Below, piece after piece: positions 34,045 through 42,262 of a stretch of 64,000 nucleotides of DNA. Each line of letters opens with the position of its first letter. Position 1 is the stretch's first letter. The DNA is from DASQFQ01 sp963730115. Its GTDB lineage: Bacteria; Actinomycetota; Thermoleophilia; Solirubrobacterales; Solirubrobacteraceae. The notes beneath the pieces are model-generated. The model saw nothing but the letters and a program-made list of their open reading frames with translations. It was not told the origin of the DNA and did not search any database. Position numbers and translations under genes: made by a program. The stretch is from assembly GCA_963730115.1 (NCBI GenBank), contig CAVSQM010000012.1, forward strand, positions 806,001 to 870,000, read 5' to 3'.

Positions 34045-34065
34045 GTGTAGGCATCCGGCCTACAC
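34045..34065. terminator. 8-bp hairpin between moeZ and cysO
   Basis: GTGTAGGC and GCCTACAC flank a 5-base loop. It lies just downstream of the moeZ stop and just upstream of the cysO -10 on the minus strand, so it could end the AAA-moeZ transcript before the cysO promoter. No T-tract. Confidence 0.45.
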
Positions 34066-34099
34066 CTCTGATGGCGGGGGTCTCCATCCAGTCGACCAT

Positions 34100-35281
34100 T
34101 TAGCCTGCGGCGGCGCAGAACGCCTCGTAGTCGGGGAACACGCCGAGCTCGTCGTCGGAGATCTCGGACGGGTCCTTCGAGCAGATCTCGCACTCCGGGT
34201 CGCGGCGGACCTTGAGCTCGGTGAACGTCGCGCCCAGCGCCTCGTAGAGCAGCAGGCGGCCGACCAGCGGCTCGCCGGCGCCGGTCACCAGCTTGATGAC
34301 CTCGGTCGCCTGCAGCAGGCCCATCGTGCCCGGCAGCACGCCGAGGACGCCGTTGGCGCCGCAGGAGGGCGCCATGTCGGCCGGCGGCGGCACCGGGTAG
34401 AGGCAGCGGTAGCAGGGCCCGTCGTGCGGCTTGAAGACGGACAGCTGCCCGTCGAAGCCGAGGATCGAGGCCGAGACGACCGGGATGCCGAGGCGGACGG
34501 TGGCGTCGTTGAGCAGGTAGCGCGTCGGGAAGTTGTCGACGCCGTCGACGATCACGTCGTAGCCCTCGATGATCTCCATGACGTTCGACGCGTCGAGGCG
34601 GGTCTTGTACTTGACGACGTTCACGTCCGGGTTGATCGCCTTCACCGACTCCTCGGCGGAGTCGACCTTGGCAACGCCGATCCGGTCCGTGGTGTGGATG
34701 ACCTGGCGCTGCAGGTTGGAGAGGTCGACCTCGTCGTCGTCGACGATGCCGAGCGTGCCGACGCCGGCCGCCGCGAGGTAGAGCGCGGTCGGCGAGCCGA
34801 GCCCGCCGGCGCCCAGCAGCAGCACCTTCGACTGGAGCAGCTTCGTCTGGCCCTCGAGCCCGATCTCCGGTACGAGGATGTGGCGCGAGTAGCGCTCGCG
34901 CTGCTCCTTGGTCAGCGACTGCGGGACCTCGACGTCGTAGCCGCGGTCCTTCCACAGCGTGATGCCGCCCGTCATCGAGGCGACGTTCTCGTAGCCGAGC
35001 TGCTGCTTGAGCGTGTTCGCGGCGAGCGCCGAGCGCTGGCCGGAGGCGCAGTAGAGGACGACGCGCTGGTCGCGGTCGGACACCGCGCCCTCGATCCGCG
35101 ACTCGAGATAGCCGCGCGGCACGTGCTTGGCGCCGGCGATGTGGCCGGCGTCCCACTCCTCGGACTCGCGCACGTCGACGAGGACGATGCCGTTCCCGAG
35201 GTGCTCCTGCACCACCGAGGGGTCGACCTCCTCGACCTGGCTGCGGATCTTCCGGATGACCTCCGCTCCGGTCGGGCTCAT
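34100..35281 (-). CDS. moeZ: MoeB/MoeZ-type E1 enzyme with N-terminal rhodanese domain
   Basis: 393 aa. Residues ~15-105 form a rhodanese domain (active-site loop YCASGQRS). Residues ~120-390 form a ThiF/MoeB adenylyltransferase: ATP motif GAGGLGSPTALYLAAAG, zinc cysteines CYRCLYP and CEIC, and catalytic-Cys region SCGANGVLGVLPGTMG. It activates a sulfur-carrier C-terminus and transfers sulfur to it; with cysO 75 bases downstream, the carrier is evident. Domain order is reversed relative to mycobacterial MoeZ, which has the rhodanese at the C-terminus. ATG overlaps the AAA gene stop. Confidence 0.93.
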   Translation of the reverse strand: MSPTGAEVIRKIRSQVEEVDPSVVQEHLGNGIVLVDVRESEEWDAGHIAGAKHVPRGYLESRIEGAVSDRDQRVVLYCASGQRSALAANTLKQQLGYENVASMTGGITLWKDRGYDVEVPQSLTKEQRERYSRHILVPEIGLEGQTKLLQSKVLLLGAGGLGSPTALYLAAAGVGTLGIVDDDEVDLSNLQRQVIHTTDRIGVAKVDSAEESVKAINPDVNVVKYKTRLDASNVMEIIEGYDVIVDGVDNFPTRYLLNDATVRLGIPVVSASILGFDGQLSVFKPHDGPCYRCLYPVPPPADMAPSCGANGVLGVLPGTMGLLQATEVIKLVTGAGEPLVGRLLLYEALGATFTELKVRRDPECEICSKDPSEISDDELGVFPDYEAFCAAAG

Positions 35282-36369
35282 GAAATCACTCGTTCCAGGT
35301 CAGGTTTCAAAGCTTCAGAAAGTATAGCTCGCCCGAATCCGAACGCGGGGCGCTTCGCGGGCCGCTCGGGCCCGCCGTCGCGGAGCGCGAACAGCTCCGA
35401 CAGCGTATGCGGGCGGGAGACCTCCGCGTCGCCCAGCCAGCGGCTCGCCTCCGCGGCGCTCAAGGGCGCGAACTCGACGTCGGCCAGGCAGCGTCCGGCC
35501 CGCCGCAGCGCGGGGTTGAGCGAGCCGGCCGGCTCGTTGGTCGTGATCAGCACGAGCGCGCGGGCGCTCCCGCCCAGGAGGCCGTCGGTGAGGTTGAGCA
35601 GCTGCGTCATCCCGCTCGCGCGCCCGGCGTCGAGGCGGGCGAGCTCGCCGGCATCTTCGAGCACGAGGAGCCGCCAGCGGTCGTCGCCGTCCTCGTCCCA
35701 CTCGAGCACGTCGAGCAGGTAGCGCGGATCGGGCGACAGCAGCGCGTCGGGATCGAGGATCGAGTGCGCGGCGCACCACGGACGCCACGCGCGCGCGAGC
35801 GCGCGCAGCGCGTGCGTCTTGCCGGTCCCGGGCGCGCCGTGCCACAGCAGCAGCCGGCCGCGCTCCGGCGCGCGGACGCGCATGACGGCGTCGAGCGCCG
35901 CCGCGGTCGCCTGCGCGTAGTTCCCGCGGAGCTCCGGCCACGCCTCGGCCTCGACGTCGCGCTGCCGTGCGCGGGCCGCGGCCCAGAACGTGAACGGCAC
36001 GTCGCCCTCGTCGCGCTCCGGCGCGGCCAGCGCGCCGCGCAGGCGCTTCAGCGCGGCGGTCACCGTCTCGCGCGCGGGTGCGGCGACCTCGAGCGTCAGC
36101 GAGCCGTAGCCGTAGTCGAGCAGCACGACGCCCCCGTCCGCCAGGCGGACGAGGGCCTCCAGCTCGTCGCCGTCCGCGCTGGCGCGCACGAGCACCGGCT
36201 CGCCGAGCGCGGCGGCGGTGGTCGCGTCGAGCTCCGCGGCGAACGTGTCGTGGCCGAGGTGGACCAGCGCGCCGGTCGCGAGCTGCTCGAGGAAACGCGC
36301 GCGCGGGAGGTCCCGACCCGTCTCGAGCGGGACTCGCAGGGATGCGTCGTGTCGGGTCGGAGTGCCCAT
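35278..36369 (-). CDS. AAA-family ATPase (DUF5925-like)
   Basis: 363 aa from the ATG at 36369. The N-terminal ~170 residues resemble the actinobacterial DUF5925 region (FLEQLATGALVHLGHDTFAA); the AAA core follows with Walker A GAPGTGKTHALRALA, Walker B-like LLVLEDAGEL and sensor ITTNEPAGSLNPALRRAGRC. No role known for the family. Coupled to moeZ by ATGA; whether it acts in sulfur transfer or is just upstream is unknown. The frame is open far upstream to 36711, but that part reads as noncoding. Confidence 0.8.
   Translation of the reverse strand: MGTPTRHDASLRVPLETGRDLPRARFLEQLATGALVHLGHDTFAAELDATTAAALGEPVLVRASADGDELEALVRLADGGVVLLDYGYGSLTLEVAAPARETVTAALKRLRGALAAPERDEGDVPFTFWAAARARQRDVEAEAWPELRGNYAQATAAALDAVMRVRAPERGRLLLWHGAPGTGKTHALRALARAWRPWCAAHSILDPDALLSPDPRYLLDVLEWDEDGDDRWRLLVLEDAGELARLDAGRASGMTQLLNLTDGLLGGSARALVLITTNEPAGSLNPALRRAGRCLADVEFAPLSAAEASRWLGDAEVSRPHTLSELFALRDGGPERPAKRPAFGFGRAILSEALKPDLERVIS
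35313..35328 (-). promoter_or_regulatory. Putative internal promoter of moeZ, identical to the cysM motif
   Basis: GCTATACTTTCTGAAG on the minus strand, with -10 TATACT, inside the last codons of the AAA gene and about 30 bases before the moeZ ATG. Identical over 16 bases to 27647-27662. Both lie in the same reading phase (AILSE), but the flanking protein sequences are unrelated, which favours a DNA signal over shared coding ancestry. Confidence 0.5.
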
Positions 36370-36373
36370 GGAT

Positions 36374-36416
36374 GCGGCCCGGAGGAATCGAACCTCCGCC
36401 AGGCCCCGGGGGCCGC
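36374..36416 (-). other. tRNA-like acceptor plus T-arm structure before the AAA gene
   Basis: On the minus strand GCGGCCC and GGGCCGC form a 7-bp acceptor-like stem. Inside it is a T-arm, GGAGG TTCGATT CCTCC, directly stacked on the 3' side as in a tRNA, followed by A-TCC-ATGG. The D and anticodon arms are replaced by 12 bases. It ends four bases before the AAA start codon. It could be a tRNA 3'-end remnant from integration, a tRNA mimic acting on translation, or coincidence. Confidence 0.35.
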
Positions 36417-36595
36417 GTCGAGATCTTTCGAGGCCCGGTGCGCTCAGAGAACGCCCGAGCGACCGGCGGGAGCCGGCGCGAGGGAGGCGTCTGTCATCTG
36501 CGCACGCATGTGACACACGGTACAAGCCGCTCCACGCCGCGACAAGGGTCAAACCCCATAAGGCTTGTTGGACGAATGGCCGATAGGACCAGCGG

Positions 36596-37591
36596 ATGCG
36601 CACGCGCACGCTCCTCACCCAGGTCCTCGCCGTCAACTCGCTGCTCGTCGGCGCCACGGCCATCATCGCGGCGATCGTCGCGCGCGACCGGCTGAGCGAC
36701 GCCGCCAGCACCGAGGGCCTGCTGCTGCTCGCGCTCGCGGTGTTCAGCGCCGTGCTGCTGAACTCGCTGCTGCTCCGCTACCGGCTCGAGCCGATGGACC
36801 GGCTGGTGCGCACGATGGACCAGGTCGACCTGCACGCGCCCGGCATGCGCGCCAAGCCGCCGCGCTGGGCCGCCCGCGAGGTGCAGAAGCTCAACGCCGG
36901 CTTCAACTCCATGCTCGTCCGGCTCGAGGAGGAGCGCCGCCAGGCCGGCCGCGCCGTGCTGCGCGGCCAGGAGCGCGAGCGCTCGCGGATCGCCCAGGAC
37001 CTCCACGACGAGGTCAACCAGGCGCTGACCGGCATCCTGCTGCGGCTCGAGGCGATCACGATGGACGCGCCCTACGCGCTGCGCCCCGAGCTGAAGGAGA
37101 CCAAGCGGCTCGCCAACCAGGCGATGGAAGAGCTGCTCCACCTCGCCCGCCAGCTGCGCCCGACCGCGCTCGACGACCACGGCCTGATCCCGGCGCTCGC
37201 GTCGCAGGTCGAGGACTTCTCGCAGCGCACCGGCATCGACGCGCGCTTCTCGCGCCACGGCGAGCTGCCGCTGCTCACCGACGAGGAGCAGCTCGTCATC
37301 TACCGCGTCACGCAGGAGAGCCTGTCGAACATCGCCCAGCACGCTGCGGCCCGCCACGTCAGCGTCCAGCTCTCCTTCGTCGGCCGCACGATCCTCCGCA
37401 TCACCGACGACGGCAGGGGCTTCGACCCCGGCCCGGGCAACGCCGGCCGCAACGGCCGGCCGCGCGGGCGCGTCGGCGGACTCGGGCTCTCGGGCATGCG
37501 CGAGCGCGCGCTGCTCGTGGGCGGCAACCTCGCCCTCTACTCGGCACCGGGAGAGGGCACCACGATCGAACTCACCATGGGAGCCACATGA
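36596..37591 (+). CDS. Sensor histidine kinase (NarL/HisKA_3 class)
   Basis: 331 aa. Two N-terminal membrane helices (residues ~5-30 and ~38-58) with almost no periplasmic loop, a HAMP-like linker, the phospho-acceptor box RSRIAQDLHDEVNQALTG (HDEV) and the HATPase domain (ITDDGRGFDPG, GLGLSGMRERALLVGG). Lacking an extracellular sensor, it probably reads the membrane or internal signals. TAGGAC (36584-36589) lies six bases before the ATG. Coupled by ATGA to its response regulator. Confidence 0.93.
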   Translation: MRTRTLLTQVLAVNSLLVGATAIIAAIVARDRLSDAASTEGLLLLALAVFSAVLLNSLLLRYRLEPMDRLVRTMDQVDLHAPGMRAKPPRWAAREVQKLNAGFNSMLVRLEEERRQAGRAVLRGQERERSRIAQDLHDEVNQALTGILLRLEAITMDAPYALRPELKETKRLANQAMEELLHLARQLRPTALDDHGLIPALASQVEDFSQRTGIDARFSRHGELPLLTDEEQLVIYRVTQESLSNIAQHAAARHVSVQLSFVGRTILRITDDGRGFDPGPGNAGRNGRPRGRVGGLGLSGMRERALLVGGNLALYSAPGEGTTIELTMGAT

Positions 37592-38220
37592 AGATCCTCA
37601 TCGCCGACGACCACGGCATCGTCCGTGGCGGCATGCGCCTGCTCATCGACCGCCAGCCCGACATGGAGGTCGTGGCCGAGGCCGAGGACGGCGTCGACGC
37701 CTTCGAGCAGGCGCTGGCCTCCAAGCCCGACCTGTGCGTGCTCGACGTCTCGATGCCGCGCATGACCGGGATCCAGGCGGCGCGCGAGATCCGCTCGCAC
37801 ATGCCCGCCACGCAGGTGCTCGTGCTCTCGATGCACGACGACGAGCGCTACGTGTTCGACGCGCTGAAGGCGGGCGCGTCCGGCTACGTGCTCAAGCGCG
37901 AGGTCGACCAGGCGCTGCTCGGCGCCATCCGCGCGGTGCACCGCGGCGAGGCGTTCCTCACCACCGCGGTCGAGCGCCAGCTGATCCGCGACTGGATGTC
38001 CGACGACCACGCCGGGCCGGAGGAGCCGCTGACGCCGCGCGAGCAGGAGGTCCTGAAGCTGATCGCCGAGGCGCACACCAACAAGCAGATCGCCGAGATC
38101 CTCCACCTGGCGGAGAAGACGGTCGAGTCGCACCGCGCCAACCTGCTGCGCAAGCTCGGGATGCGCGACCGCGTCGAGCTCGTCCGCTACGCGATCCGGC
38201 GCGGTCTGACCGAAGCCTAA
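37588..38220 (+). CDS. LuxR/NarL-family response regulator
   Basis: 210 aa. Receiver domain with acidic pocket (ILIADDHG), phospho-acceptor Asp in LCVLDVSMPRM and Lys in GYVLKREVD; C-terminal LuxR helix-turn-helix (LTPREQEVLKLIAEAHTNKQ, VESHRANLLRKLGM). Cognate partner of the upstream kinase. Targets unknown; the SCO1 gene next door is a candidate by position only. Confidence 0.95.
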   Translation: MKILIADDHGIVRGGMRLLIDRQPDMEVVAEAEDGVDAFEQALASKPDLCVLDVSMPRMTGIQAAREIRSHMPATQVLVLSMHDDERYVFDALKAGASGYVLKREVDQALLGAIRAVHRGEAFLTTAVERQLIRDWMSDDHAGPEEPLTPREQEVLKLIAEAHTNKQIAEILHLAEKTVESHRANLLRKLGMRDRVELVRYAIRRGLTEA

Positions 38221-38230
38221 GCTTCGGCGG

Positions 38231-38831
38231 GTGCCGACCCGCGTCCTCTACGCCCTCGCCACGCTCGGCCTGTGCGCCGCGGCCGCGGTGACGGGCGTGT
38301 GGATCGCGGCGATGCAGCGCACGGAGGACCCGGTTCGCCCGGCCGAGCGCGTTCGCCGGCGCGCTGCGGCCGCCCGAGGCCCGCGCGCCGGAGTTCCGGC
38401 TGCGCGACCAGGACGGCAAGCCGGTGTCGATGGCGCAGTACAAGGGCCGCACGGTGGTGATGACGTTCGTGTACTCGACCTGCGAGGACACCTGCCCCGC
38501 CCAGGTCCAGTCGATCCGCGGCGCGCTCGACGAGCTCGGCCGCGACGTGCCGGTGCTCGCCGTCTCGGTCGACCCGGCCAACGACACGCGGGCGCGCGCG
38601 CGGCGCTTCCTGCTCGAGCAGCACGTGACGGGGCGGATGCGCTTCGTGCTCGGCTCGGCGCGCGAGCTCGCGCCGGTGTGGAAGGGCTACGGGATCGCGC
38701 CCCAGCGCGGCGAGCTCGACCACTCCGCCTACGTGGTCGTCGTCGACCGGGAGGGGCGCCAGCGGGTCGGCTTCCCGCACTCGCAGCTGACGCCCGAAGG
38801 GCTGGCGTCAGACCTGAAGCGGCTGGGCTAG
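38231..38831 (+). CDS. SCO1/SenC-type copper chaperone, frameshift near 38,351
   Basis: About 200 aa. One N-terminal membrane anchor (LYALATLGLCAAAAVTGVWI), then a thioredoxin-fold domain with copper-binding STCEDTCP (CxxxC) and the distal His in LDHSAYVVVV. SCO proteins deliver copper to cytochrome oxidase CuA or act as thiol reductases. One extra G at ~38,351 (GCGCGTTCGCC) splits the anchor from the domain. GTG start; TAAGCT (38218-38223) lies seven bases before it and includes the TAA stop of the response regulator. Confidence 0.88.
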
Positions 38832-39050
38832 CGCGTCCTGCGCGGCGTCCTCGCGGTCGGCCGCCGCGCGGTAGGCCAGGTACGCCTCACGGCCGCCACC
38901 CGACCGCCAGGTAAGCCACGCACCCTCGGCCTCTTCGTGGGCGTCGCTCCAGGCGATGTAGAGCGCGTCGAGCGCCGACCCGCGCCGCAGGATCAGCTCC
39001 CGCGTGTCGGGGACCTGGTCGAGGAGGAGCTTCAGTTCGTGGCGGCCCAT
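38808..39050 (-). CDS. Hypothetical 80-aa protein
   Basis: ATG at 39050 (MGRHELKLLLDQVPDTRELI). Helical and acidic, with YIAWSDAHEEAEGAWLTWR and DREDAAQDALAQ. No family recognised. Convergent with SCO1, overlapping its end by 24 bases. Codon use fits a real gene. Confidence 0.55.
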   Translation of the reverse strand: MGRHELKLLLDQVPDTRELILRRGSALDALYIAWSDAHEEAEGAWLTWRSGGGREAYLAYRAAADREDAAQDALAQPLQV

Positions 39051-39088
39051 GTGTGCACCTATTCGCACCATGGGCCGAAACGGTTGTG

Positions 39089-39223
39089 TCAGTCGTTCGG
39101 ATCGGTGGACCCGGTCCGCCGGTCACGGAACTTGCCGACGAGGATCACGCCCACCAGGAACACCAGCGGCGCGATGTACGCGAGCGAGACGAGCCAGTGG
39201 CCGGCGTGGGCGAGGACGATCAC
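39089..39223 (-). CDS. Small single-pass membrane protein (44 aa)
   Basis: GTG start overlapping the stop of the upstream membrane gene (GTGA). MIVLAHAGHWLVSLAYIAPL leads a single helix, then a basic segment (KFRDRRTG). Likely a partner or subunit of the upstream multi-pass protein, given translational coupling. Confidence 0.6.
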   Translation of the reverse strand: MIVLAHAGHWLVSLAYIAPLVFLVGVILVGKFRDRRTGSTDPND

Positions 39224-40577
39224 GAGTTCGAGGCGGAGAGCAGGAAGAGGCCCAGCACGGTGAAGCACACCATCAGCACCAGCATGACGATCTGCGACCA
39301 CGAGGCGGCCTTGGCATCACGGTAGAGGGCGAGCGCGCGGTCGTGCCCCAGTACGAGCGCCGACACGTGGCCGACCACGAGCACGCCCACCTGGACGTAC
39401 CAGATCGCCGTCGCCGAGACGACGGAGTAGTCGATGCGGCGATCGGCGGTGCCGAAGTAGTCGCTGCCGTCGCCCAGCGGGTCGGAGGCGAGGCGCCAGA
39501 TGTCCTGCCCGTTGTAGGCGAGCAGCGAGAAGTAGTGGGCGACGACGTAGGCGGCGGCGATCGGGACGAGCGTGTGCGCGAAGGCGAGGCCGAGCTCGCC
39601 CCGCGACAGCGGCCGCCGCAGCCCGCGCTCCCCCATGCCCTCGATCGCGCCCCAGTAGATCGCCGCCACCAGCAGCACGGTGAAGGCGAGGCCGGCCACG
39701 AACGTCAGCTCGAGCGCGCTCCCGATGCCGATGCCGAGCGAGCGGAAGAAGTCCTGCACGTCGGGCGCGACCTCGTTGAACGCCGGGCCCTCGCTGCCGC
39801 CGTCGAACGCCGTGATCCCGATCGCCACGATCAGCAGCGCGACGAGCCCGCGCACCGGTGCGAGCCCGGTCGCGCCGATCACCGGCGGGCGCGCGTGGAG
39901 CACCCCGTCGCGGCGCGTCAGCGGCGACAGGCTGGCGAACAGGCCGAAGTAGACGCCGAACGGGTCGGCGTTGCGCGTCCACGCCTCGACGCCGTAGAGG
40001 CTCATCCCCACGAACGCGGCGACGAGGTAGAGCAGCGCGAGGACCGCCAGCGTCTGCGGCTCGCGCCCCTGCGCCCAGCACAGCTCGACGGCCCCGAACA
40101 GGAGGATCCCCGCCGCCGCGGGGCGCTTCCCGAGGCGCTCGGGGTAGTCGAGCGGCTCGGCCGGCGCCACGCGCGCCACCATCCAGCCGACCGCGCGCCC
40201 GATCGCGCGCCACGGGCTCAGCAGCCGGAAGACGTCGCCGAACAGCAGCGACGCGCACGGGATGCCCACCCACAGGACCACGAAGACGGCGGTGGGCGCG
40301 AGGTTGTCCTGCACGGAGTCGGTGCCCGCCAGCCCGGCGTAGACGACGACGGCGAAGGCGAGGACGCCGAGCGCCCCGAGCAGGCGTCGACCGCGAGCGG
40401 GAGCCGGAACAGCCGCCGCTCGCGCGGCTCCTGCAGCCGCGGCGTCGACCACAGCGCGGCCAGCGCGACGAACGAGGCGACGAGCACGATCGCGGCCGCG
40501 GCCGCGAACAGGCTCTTGGGGATCGGGAGATCGGCGCGGCCGACGAGGCCGTGGGCGAAGACGGGGACCACCAGCAC
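39220..40577 (-). CDS. Multi-pass membrane protein (family often annotated as fenitrothion hydrolase), frameshift near 40,384
   Basis: About 450 aa with ten or more helices; starts MLVVPVFAHGLVGRADLPIP and includes WVGIPCASLLFGDVFRLLSP and ALVLGHDRALALYRDAKAAS. I recall this actinobacterial family under the label fenitrothion hydrolase, which is doubtful as a real activity. The frame break (GTCGACGC/CTGCTC) needs one added base, the only clear deletion in the window. Tandem with the coupled 44-aa protein. Confidence 0.6.
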
Positions 40578-40601
40578 GGCCTACAGGATGGCCGTTAACG
40601 A

Positions 40602-40629
40602 CGACGGCCCCGCCGGAGCGGGGCCGTCG
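40602..40629 (-). terminator. 11-bp GC hairpin downstream of the 40656 gene
   Basis: CGACGGCCCCG and CGGGGCCGTCG around a 6-base loop, 27 bases after the stop of the minus-strand secreted-protein gene. Strong stem, no T-tract in either direction. Confidence 0.65.
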
Positions 40630-40655
40630 ATGCCTTCAGGACTGTCTACGCGTGA

Positions 40656-41379
40656 CTACTTGCACTTCGCCGTCGACGTGCCCGAGGCGCTCGGCTTCGG
40701 CGCCGGGGCGGAGTTCGCGGCGAACGTCAGCTTCGCGCCGAACGTGTGCTTCTTCTTCTTGCAGCCGTTCGTCGAGATCAGGCTGTTCTTGCCCTTCTTG
40801 TTGTACAGCGTACGTCTTGAGATCGGTCAGCGCGCCGTACAGGCCGGGAGCCGGCTGCTGCAGGTCCGGCGGGATCTCGATGACGAGCTTCTGCTTGTAC
40901 TTGCCGCTGGCGCTCGAGATCTTGCCCTGGAGCGCCTTGGTCACCGAGCCGCCGATCTGCTCGATGTAGAAGATCACCAGGTTGTTCCCGCCGACGTAGG
41001 CGGAGACCGTTGAAGTTGAGCGGGGCGCGCTGCGGGCCCAGGACGGCGTGGGTGATGCCGACGCCGGCCTTCGACTTGGCGGGGCAGTTGGCCTTGCCGC
41101 CAGGCTTGGAGAACTCGGCTCAGGGCGCACTTCGTCAGGCCCTTGCCGGAGATCTTGACGGTCGACGGGAAGTCGATCTCGATCTTCGAGGCGGTGCGTG
41201 CCTTCGATGTTGTTCTTGACGAACGTCGAGATCGACGTCGGCTTCGGCTTCTTCTTGGTGCCGGCCTTGCTCGGAGCAACCGTCGTGGTCGCTTCGACTT
41301 CCGGGCTCTGCGCCACGGCCACCGAGGCCAGCGCGATGGAGGCGAGCGCGGCGATGGCCGCGATCAGGAACTTACGCAA
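40656..41379 (-). CDS. Secreted hypothetical protein, four frameshifts
   Basis: Sec signal peptide (MRKFLIAAIAALASIALASV, cleavage after VAQS or close by), then a basic mature domain. Parsing needs removal of single extra bases near 41194, 41118, 41008 and 40810. The joined ~236-aa chain reads KIEIDFPSTVKISGKGLTKC, VSAYVGGNNLVIFYIEQIGG, and ends PAPKPSASGTSTAKCK. Beta-rich with paired cysteines; I know no family. TTG start with GGAGGAG seven bases upstream. Confidence 0.6.
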
Positions 41380-41521
41380 AGAGTCTCCTCCTCAGGAGAA
41401 TGGGGATTGGGCAATGCATGTCGGGACAGGGGTGGAAGGCCCCAGGCTTGGCTGAGCCTATCCAGACATACAGAGACCCCGCTACCGACCAAAAGTTTCG
41501 GTTGCTAGCGTCGAACAGGAA

Positions 41522-42262
41522 TTGCGCGCGCCGCCGAGTGCCATTCCCGCCCCGCCGTTTCCGCGCGAGCTCGAGTGGATCAACGTCGCCCCGCTGCGGA
41601 TGGACAAGCAGAAGGGGCGCCCCGTGCTCGTCGAGTTCTGGGACTTCTGCCGCGTCAACTCGCTGCGCACCCTGCCGTACGTGAAGGCGTGGCACGAGCG
41701 CTACGCGGAGGCCGGGCTGCGGGTGATCGGGATCCACACCGGCGGCTTCGAGCCGGCCCGCGACAACGACGCCGTGCGCGCCGCGGTCGAGCGGCTCGGG
41801 ATCGAATACCCGGTGGTGATCGACGAGCGGCTCGAGCTGTGGGACTTCTACGGCAACGAGGGCTGGCCGGCGCGCTACCTGTGGGATCTGCAGGGGGCGC
41901 TCTACTCGATGCACTACGGCGAGGGCGCCTACGCGGAGACCGAGCGGGAGATCCAGGCGCTGCTCGGCATCGAGCGCGACGTGCTGCCGCCGCTGCGGCC
42001 GGAGGACGCCGACGGCGTGCTGCTGCCGGCCCAGACCGCCGACCAGGCCGGGCCGTACTCCGGCCCTTACGAGGCGGGCGCGGTGTGGGTGGTGCTGGAC
42101 GGCGCCGGGACGGTCGTCGCGAACGGCCGCGAGCTCGCCGTCGATGGTCCGGGCGCGTACCCGCTGCTCGAGCACGGGCGCCACACGCGCGGGGAGCTCG
42201 AGCTCGAGCTCGGTCCGGGCGTCACCTGCTACGCGACCTGCTTCACGCCTGCGCTTCCGTGA
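41522..42262 (+). CDS. Thioredoxin-fold (TlpA/DipZ-like) protein lacking both catalytic cysteines
   Basis: 246 aa. The thioredoxin fold is clear: VLVEFWDFCRVNSLRTLPYV corresponds to the FWTxSCINCLRTLPY segment of DipZ-type proteins, but the CxxC is replaced by RVNS with a Cys displaced by one. IGIHTGGFEPARDND and EGWPARYLWDLQGAL follow, then a beta-rich C-terminal domain (GPYEAGAVWVVLDGAGTVV). So it is probably not a disulfide reductase. TTG start at 41522 with AGGA close by; no signal peptide. Confidence 0.75.
   Translation: MRAPPSAIPAPPFPRELEWINVAPLRMDKQKGRPVLVEFWDFCRVNSLRTLPYVKAWHERYAEAGLRVIGIHTGGFEPARDNDAVRAAVERLGIEYPVVIDERLELWDFYGNEGWPARYLWDLQGALYSMHYGEGAYAETEREIQALLGIERDVLPPLRPEDADGVLLPAQTADQAGPYSGPYEAGAVWVVLDGAGTVVANGRELAVDGPGAYPLLEHGRHTRGELELELGPGVTCYATCFTPALP

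Noticed and set aside
36374..36520. tmRNA or selenocysteine tRNA ending at the T-arm before the AAA gene
   Set aside because: No 5' acceptor partner at the right distance, no tmRNA tag frame and no UCA anticodon arm are present upstream.
39220..40577. A true organophosphate (fenitrothion) hydrolase
   Set aside because: The protein is an integral membrane protein with no phosphotriesterase metal motif; the label looks like an inherited annotation.
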